From positions 138,605-192,426 of the forward strand of contig CAOQYA010000001.1 of NCBI GenBank assembly GCA_948514155.1: a stretch of DNA of 53,822 nt, in the 5' to 3' direction. Below, in pieces: positions 49,201 to 53,822 of this stretch (positions within the stretch are counted from its first letter, which is position 1; each line of letters starts with the position of its first letter). This DNA comes from an uncultured Eubacteriales bacterium (lineage in GTDB: Bacteria; Bacillota; Clostridia; Christensenellales; UBA1242). The translations under genes and the position numbers were made by a program. Under the pieces are notes generated by a model. It was not told the DNA's origin and made no database searches. It saw nothing but the letters and a program-made list of their open reading frames with translations.

Positions 49201-52200
49201 TTAGCCTAAAGATAACGCCCTCTTCCAGCCATGGGCTGAACATATATTCGCTAGACCCGATTGTCACTCTTGCCCACCTGTCGCCGAGGATGTTGATGCT
49301 ATCTAGTCTTGCACTCTTGGATGCGAACAGTTTTGATTTGTTTGTAAGAATTTGCGCGTCGCTCAAGCGCTTTTCGTTTTCGTCGTCGATAAGTTGCACG
49401 CCTTGATAAACTGTTTTTTCAGTTTCTACGCCGTCCACAATATCGAGCACGCTGAAGCCGGCGCCATTGTCTTCTTCTTCGAAATATACAAGATAGATTG
49501 TAAGGTTGCCCGCGAGGTCTTGCTCCACAATTTCATAGTAGGTGCGCGGGCTGATATCAAGGTCGTCATTCATGTTGTTAAACGCCGAAGCCGCGAAGCT
49601 GAAATATTCAGTCTCCACAAAGTCGGTGGCAAAAGGGTTTGCAACAGCCCTATAATAAGCCCCAATCACCTCGCCGTTATAGCCGGCACCCAGATTAGCA
49701 TTCTCGCTTGCTCTGTCTCTAAGCGAAGTGAAGAAGTCTTCGCGCACTTGATATGTGTAGTGCTTAAGTTCACCAACTTTAACTGAAGTGTTGTAAGCAG
49801 CCTCGCTTGCAGAAGCAACGTTTTGACCCTCGACATCGAGATATGTTCTCAGCGAGTTTTCATTAAGTGCCATCGCCTCATGCGAAAAGGCGGAAACTTT
49901 TTCGATAAGCCCGTCCAGTGTTTGATGCTCGGCTTCTTTGTCAATAACAACGCTCTTTGTTGTTACGCTGTAATATTCGTTGCTGTGGCCTTCAAACTGC
50001 ATTGTTATCGAAAGTCTTTGTCCGTTAGCATAATTTCCAAACTTGTCGAAATTGAAGGTGAGGCGATTAACCTTGTCCTGCTTCTGATATGACAGCGCCG
50101 CTTTCAAGTTGTTTTTCTGTTCATTTGTAAGCGAGTTGTCATTAACTGTAATCTCTCCCGTTTTCTCGTCGATTGAGATTGCTGCGCTCATGCCCTGAGT
50201 GGAAAGAGTGATGTTTGCCTTGTCGATGTTTGCGATGTGGCGGTCGTCTACATCCTGCCAAGACATGGTGGTTGATTTGGCGTTAGTGAAGTAAGTTTCT
50301 CCGCCGTCAAGCGATTTGAGGGGTCTGCCGGAAGAAGCCAGTTCGAACTCCGGCGCCTCAGAGAGAATTTCAAATGAGAAGCGATAGTTCTTTCTGAAGT
50401 TATTCGAGGAGTTTCCGTCTGCGTTCATTGCTTGAGTGATTGTCACAACATATGTGCCCGGCTTGTAAATGTTTTCTATTAATTTCCCTTGATCGTCATA
50501 GAAATTTAAGAAGCCATTTTGCGAGCCATTTGATATGTATTTTTCGCTCTTGCCGTCTGTGGCTGTGAAATTAATCTGAGCGTCGAGGCTGTAGTGTGAA
50601 ATGATTGAGCCGGTGTTATCCTCGTCAAAGTAGGTGAGTGAGTTATTAAAAATTGTTTCATAACTCAAGATGTCGTCATTCGCGCCCGTCTTAGTTTCCT
50701 TGTTAAACATGGTGTATTTCACGGCCGGAACAAAGAGTTTAACAGGAAGTTTGTTTGTTGTCAGTTTTGTCGAAGGAGTGTCGGAAGAAATGTTTTCAAC
50801 ATCCCAATTATCCTTGTCGTCGGTGAAGAAGTTGTCGCCGGAAGGAAGGAGATTGTTGTAATATGGGAAGGTTACAGAGATAACTCCGCTGCCGGCAGCA
50901 ACGCCGTCATACATGCTGACGAAGATGTCTCCGCCAACAAGGCTTTCAAGGCTAGGGCCGATTGTTGTTTTGTAAACTTCTGTTGGCTCAACTCTGTTTT
51001 CAGAAAAGTCAAAGATTTCATATTCGCCGATAGCGTTAAAAACGTAGTAGCGTTTATGTGTTTCGTAGTTATCTTTGGCAAGTGTGCTATCAACAATTTC
51101 TCCGTCAACTTTAAGCACATAATTTGGGAAATCTAAACTTCCGTCTTTGCAAGCAAACTCAAGAATGTTTTCATATTGGGTCACAGTGATTGTCTTGTCA
51201 GGTATCTCAAATTTTCTTATCTCGGCCTCATATGAGATAGGGCTTGGGGAAGAGATAACGCCGTTCCTATCAACAAAGACTGTCAGCGTTCTTTGATAAT
51301 AATCAAACACATCAACAGTGTAGTTGTCGCCCTCTTTCTCGTTTAACTTATACTCTCTTGTAATCACATATTTTCCTGCAGTTGTAATGCCGGAAGAGAT
51401 GTTGATGTCCTTTATCAGTTCTCCTTCAAATGCGCCGTCACGCTCAAAGTTATATATCTCTGTGGTGAAAAGCGGAGTGCTTGCAATGGAACTATAGAAA
51501 GCAAGATTTGGGCTGTTGTTAGCGTTCAAATTTGCTGCAACTTTTGTTTCGAATGGATAGAATTCGAGACTTACCTTGTCAACTTGAGTAACGCCCGAAG
51601 TTGTGGTGTTTGTTGGAATAAAGCCAATCTTAAGCACGCTGTTAAGCGAAGTTGGGTTGTAGAAACTTTTTCTGAAGGTGTGGTCGATGTTGCCCTCTTC
51701 TGTTCCGCTCACAGAATATGATGCCGAAGAGAGTTCCACATTTTTGCCTTCCTCTGTGAAGAAAACTTGAGTTCGAGAGTCGTCGCTCGAAACTTTGATA
51801 TACTCATATGCCGAGGCATAGTTCAAAAATCTTTGAAGCGGACTGAGTGACAGCCCTTCGGTGTTCGACGCGTCTCTGATAAGGAAGTTATAGTCGCCTT
51901 CCATGTCAACAAATCGCTCGTCGGAAAGCGCCTTGCCATTGATTGTCATTTTTCCGTCTTGCAAAGTGCCGTTTACGATCTGTCCGCTAAGCGATGTGAG
52001 TGTGGTCGAGCCGGCTGCCGCATAGTAGTATGTTTTTGCAGCGTTTTCGCTTAAACTGTAAACTTTAGCCTCGAACAAATTGCCCTCAGCATTCTCGATA
52101 ACATCTTTTCTGACAAGTTCGTTTGTTCCCACTTTCAAATAGAGCGGCTGACTAAGTTCGTGCTGTGTGGTGGAGAAGTAGAACACCGGGCTGGAGCCGT

Positions 52201-53822
52201 TAAGCGTGTAGTGAACTGAATATGAGAAGGTGAGAACCTTTTCAAAGCCATTTTCGAGCACTGTGTTGTCGGAGGAGCGGTCCTTGTAGCCATATGTGCC
52301 GTCGATTGCAACAAGATAGTAGTTTCCGTTCTTGGCGCTAAGGCTAAGGTCGTTGACGCTGATAATTGAACGCTTAAACTTTTCAAACGCCTTTTGCAAA
52401 GACTCGTCTGCGTCTCCATTTTTGTTTAAGAAGAGGTTTTCGCTATCAAGTTCGCCCTTAATTAAGATTGCTTTGTTTTGCGCCCAGCGCAGAGTTGCGT
52501 CAGAGGTGAGTGTGTGATGCGTGCTGATAAGGCCAAGGCCTTCGCCGGCTACACTGAGTGCAAACACTGGCTTAGCGTCGTCGAGCAGAATTATCTCGGT
52601 CGCGCTGTTGCCCGCCTCGTCGAACACCTCGAAAACATACAGTCCCGCACTTTCTTTAATTCTGTTTGAAGGCAGATTGCTGCCGCCTAAGAAAGATTGC
52701 GAGTTAAGATAGTTTATCCATGAGCCGCCCAAGAGCATAAGTTGCCTGTCGGCGGAGAGCATGTTGTGATTGTTTAACTGCTGAAGAAGCAGTGTGCCAA
52801 GGTCAAGTTCGCTAAGGCCGGCATAGTAATCTAGATATTCCAGTGAGAAATATTTGTAATAGCCGAATGTTTTTGCGCCACTTGGCTTAACATTGTCCCA
52901 CGCAAAAGCAAAAGGTTGATTTGTGCTGCCGGAAATTGGCGTCACTATGCGCGAGCCATTTACAGAATATGCGCTAAGGCCGCTGATAGCTTGGCGGTCG
53001 ATAACAAATCTTCTTTCGATAGGCTTTTCTTGCAAATCTTGCTTGCCATAATAAACATAGATTGTGTAACTGCCTTCGTCTGTAACAATTTCCTCGCCGG
53101 ACGCGGTCATAATCTCTCTTTCAGAGACCACGGCTCCGTCAAAGTTCTTTCTCACAAGTTTAAATCTAACATCCGAGTTGAAAGTGCTGCCAAAACTTGG
53201 AAATTCAATTTTAACACTGCCGGCATTTGTGAATTTGCCAGAGTAGAGTTCGCTTTCGCTGTAAACAGGCTCGCCGCTTTCATTTTTCCCCTCTTGTGCG
53301 AACACTTTAAATTCAGGGGTGGTCTTTTCAATTTTGAAGTAGAAATATTCATTGAATGTCGTCTCTGTGTCTTGAGAGCCCGAAGCGTTTGTGAAAGAAG
53401 CGAAATTGTATGTAGTCTCAAGGAAATATGTGCCTGGGTCAGATATGTTTGTTGTCACATTGAAGTCTGAGATAGGGTCTTTTTTCCAAACACCATCATT
53501 TAGTTTCCAAAGTGTAATGCTGGAAATGCTGGAGTTATTCACAAGTTTAATCGGCGTTTGATTTGTGGAAACAGGTGTTTTGTTTTTTAGTAACCAATCT
53601 TTGAAAAGTTCTTTAGAGACCTGTTCTGATTTTAGATTTGTAACATTAGCAGACTCGGAGATTGAAAAATCTTCTTCAATCACTTTAAACTCTTTGTAAG
53701 AGTTGTCTGAATAGTCGGTGTATTGCATCTGCTGGCCGAATAGATATGCCCTCTGGTCAAGCACGCCCATGTCGTCGATGTCGCAAACATAGAAAGAAGT
53801 CTGCTGAGTTTGAGTGTTTGTC
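46298..53822 (-). CDS. Giant membrane-anchored surface protein with repeated Ig-like modules; N-terminus outside window
   Basis: At least 2507 residues: the frame is open to the window edge, so the ATG at 53770 is not necessarily the start. The sequence is an extended chain of beta-rich modules of about 80-130 residues, rich in Tyr, Thr, Ser, Asn and Asp, with recurring phrases such as GTYFLETTY, DEAGNSATEI and GSYQITFTDTAGNKQVF, typical of bacterial Ig-like folds, including Big_3-like 'DxxGNxt' ends. The last 35 residues are a membrane helix (AWAIAAIVIGCVLVIVAIIII) and a basic tail (KVRKRIKVK), so it is anchored with its bulk outside the cell. There is no LPxTG. Adhesion or S-layer-like function is inferred only. 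Confidence 0.8.
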   Translation of the reverse strand, partial: TNTQTQQTSFYVCDIDDMGVLDQRAYLFGQQMQYTDYSDNSYKEFKVIEEDFSISESANVTNLKSEQVSKELFKDWLLKNKTPVSTNQTPIKLVNNSSISSITLWKLNDGVWKKDPISDFNVTTNISDPGTYFLETTYNFASFTNASGSQDTETTFNEYFYFKIEKTTPEFKVFAQEGKNESGEPVYSESELYSGKFTNAGSVKIEFPSFGSTFNSDVRFKLVRKNFDGAVVSEREIMTASGEEIVTDEGSYTIYVYYGKQDLQEKPIERRFVIDRQAISGLSAYSVNGSRIVTPISGSTNQPFAFAWDNVKPSGAKTFGYYKYFSLEYLDYYAGLSELDLGTLLLQQLNNHNMLSADRQLMLLGGSWINYLNSQSFLGGSNLPSNRIKESAGLYVFEVFDEAGNSATEIILLDDAKPVFALSVAGEGLGLISTHHTLTSDATLRWAQNKAILIKGELDSENLFLNKNGDADESLQKAFEKFKRSIISVNDLSLSAKNGNYYLVAIDGTYGYKDRSSDNTVLENGFEKVLTFSYSVHYTLNGSSPVFYFSTTQHELSQPLYLKVGTNELVRKDVIENAEGNLFEAKVYSLSENAAKTYYYAAAGSTTLTSLSGQIVNGTLQDGKMTINGKALSDERFVDMEGDYNFLIRDASNTEGLSLSPLQRFLNYASAYEYIKVSSDDSRTQVFFTEEGKNVELSSASYSVSGTEEGNIDHTFRKSFYNPTSLNSVLKIGFIPTNTTTSGVTQVDKVSLEFYPFETKVAANLNANNSPNLAFYSSIASTPLFTTEIYNFERDGAFEGELIKDINISSGITTAGKYVITREYKLNEKEGDNYTVDVFDYYQRTLTVFVDRNGVISSPSPISYEAEIRKFEIPDKTITVTQYENILEFACKDGSLDFPNYVLKVDGEIVDSTLAKDNYETHKRYYVFNAIGEYEIFDFSENRVEPTEVYKTTIGPSLESLVGGDIFVSMYDGVAAGSGVISVTFPYYNNLLPSGDNFFTDDKDNWDVENISSDTPSTKLTTNKLPVKLFVPAVKYTMFNKETKTGANDDILSYETIFNNSLTYFDEDNTGSIISHYSLDAQINFTATDGKSEKYISNGSQNGFLNFYDDQGKLIENIYKPGTYVVTITQAMNADGNSSNNFRKNYRFSFEILSEAPEFELASSGRPLKSLDGGETYFTNAKSTTMSWQDVDDRHIANIDKANITLSTQGMSAAISIDEKTGEITVNDNSLTNEQKNNLKAALSYQKQDKVNRLTFNFDKFGNYANGQRLSITMQFEGHSNEYYSVTTKSVVIDKEAEHQTLDGLIEKVSAFSHEAMALNENSLRTYLDVEGQNVASASEAAYNTSVKVGELKHYTYQVREDFFTSLRDRASENANLGAGYNGEVIGAYYRAVANPFATDFVETEYFSFAASAFNNMNDDLDISPRTYYEIVEQDLAGNLTIYLVYFEEEDNGAGFSVLDIVDGVETEKTVYQGVQLIDDENEKRLSDAQILTNKSKLFASKSARLDSINILGDRWARVTIGSSEYMFSPWLEEGVIFRLSGNQVERFSLANVLSQIASTSAINIRISDRHSGNFCAASLTLLDGAELNTSISSTQTEEFIKIDYSNNVFPVEVEISNGSRIIYSQQNDPNSLENLQNANYSYFDLANWKANDEIEITRDSALSSLYFTFTTLPMEGNKIKYRITDNFGNVKNIVHIYGQKGEVVGGEGNTYKTLISDETTDFKTETYHVSSRSLTYTFSSALHKVTVEKWNGFAWIKANAGTDYISSGIDRVTLSFTARNQQLVNNKFRLSVSEIGDDESLTFDKYIYFHIYQMLPHLLVKGETASDYQSIMKFSDNYGENISGDIFTDNTPQRVMIGGQAYTITSSGSTFASRVTLTYSDSTNFDYPFKAYVYKEGGAHGSDFVAVTSGEKFSEPGVYYFLFKYDELLEHEYQLYKLEILSSSQAFYRVTNNGVQVEKSGQFYYVGETGFSDYYIVNVNYATSASLVQIVPNNYQQIKVEQVGSPILEDAGSLTEVVTVRYQVFNFDGENAGSAPSGVTPYSRTVFITFIPPTQTPVAEATYSLNSSEQVDILTSSSITAVVDRESSANSIKIRFSSIYGIKSNKISISVLKDGLPLPVEVKAETVNGRVFGYVELDRSGSYQITFTDTAGNKQVFANGTSAASQTLKLVFLKDVSFSMTFTDADGKEQTTDPVQKGVFNGEVKLTILGVNEYYTSQSIGSGAQIISASRNGAEYTGYTYSAEKHEFSFTEPGYYEVSFSATNLSTGIPIKIQNYNFTIVNPSESRYSFEFAPFNGYYIKSIEKDDLGDITKAANGKVPDNLKELFGTVTIDGQEYLRNVVTSALSNVTGEGKYRVTVATAQNLNRDDYNKETQFSFEYWINTKSVPIDVSIKEGESTTKNINVSFNAERVFEAVGQCRVFIGSEIFDVSADTLATLGTVTRAISATGTHFITVRSISGNLLYSYKVVKTEPLNAWAIAAIVIGCVLVIVAIIIIIKVRKRIKVK

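Noticed and set aside
1..53822. CRISPR array, rRNA operon, transposase or IS element
   Set aside because: No regularly spaced direct repeats, rRNA signatures, transposase motifs or terminal inverted repeats were noticed in the window.

Overview
The window reads as chromosomal DNA of a low-to-moderate GC member of the Bacillota, most likely an uncultured, probably gut-associated, Clostridia lineage. The reasons are the gene content and order: a ychF - mini-RNase III - rlmB - sigH string, an rpsF-ssb-rpsR block, rpmE followed by DUF1385-prmC-prfA, an rpmG-secE-nusG-rplK-rplA block, pgk-tpiA, dnaX-ybaB-recR-argS, gyrB next to gyrA, a phosphoketolase, a SpoVB-type flippase and DUF1540/DUF6809/DUF2207 proteins. 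The species cannot be named from sequence alone.

Layout. 1-4.9 kb: the end of a glycosyltransferase, a DUF2207 membrane protein with a glycine tail, a small serine hydrolase, a HAD phosphatase, a KwaA-like membrane protein and a DUF898-like membrane protein. 5.0-9.8 kb: gyrB, a MazG-like gene, gyrA. 9.85-10.85 kb: initiator tRNA with a consensus promoter, then a DUF6809 gene divergent from two tandem XRE regulators, sharing three copies of one palindromic operator. 10.9-15.3 kb: phosphoketolase, then an ABC exporter preceded by a 21-codon leader ORF and an SD-sequestering hairpin. 15.3-20.7 kb (minus strand): a large coiled-coil membrane protein with an in-frame stop near its 3' end, then ychF, mrnC, rlmB, sigH. 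20.8-25.5 kb: secA with a palindrome inside its promoter, a structured intergenic RNA candidate, an XRE gene, and rpsF-ssb-rpsR-rpmE. 25.5-30.7 kb: a helicase cassette with its own promoter and terminator wedged between rpmE and a DUF1385-PrmC fusion gene, then prfA. 30.7-34.3 kb: DegV protein, L9, DUF1540 protein and two unknowns. 34.4-43.0 kb: flippase, dusB, pgk, tpiA, dnaX (two frames joined by a frameshift signal), ybaB, recR, argS. 43.1-46.2 kb: a 43-residue protein, a HicB-like gene, then rpmG-secE-nusG-rplK-rplA. 46.3-53.8 kb (minus strand): a giant membrane-anchored surface protein whose N-terminus lies outside the window.

Most of the window is core housekeeping (replication/topology, translation, secretion, lower glycolysis). 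The most noteworthy signals are regulatory. Seven genes have a -10 hexamer exactly 6 nt before the ATG and no Shine-Dalgarno sequence, which suggests leaderless mRNAs. dnaX carries an E. coli-like frameshift signal (SD-like GGAG, A-AAA-AAC, stem-loop), but here the frameshift extends the protein. The ABC exporter has a leader-peptide arrangement. A pseudoknot-capable RNA candidate follows secA. The helicase cassette appears to have overwritten the 5' end of the DUF1385-prmC gene. No CRISPR array, rRNA, transposase or complete prophage was seen.
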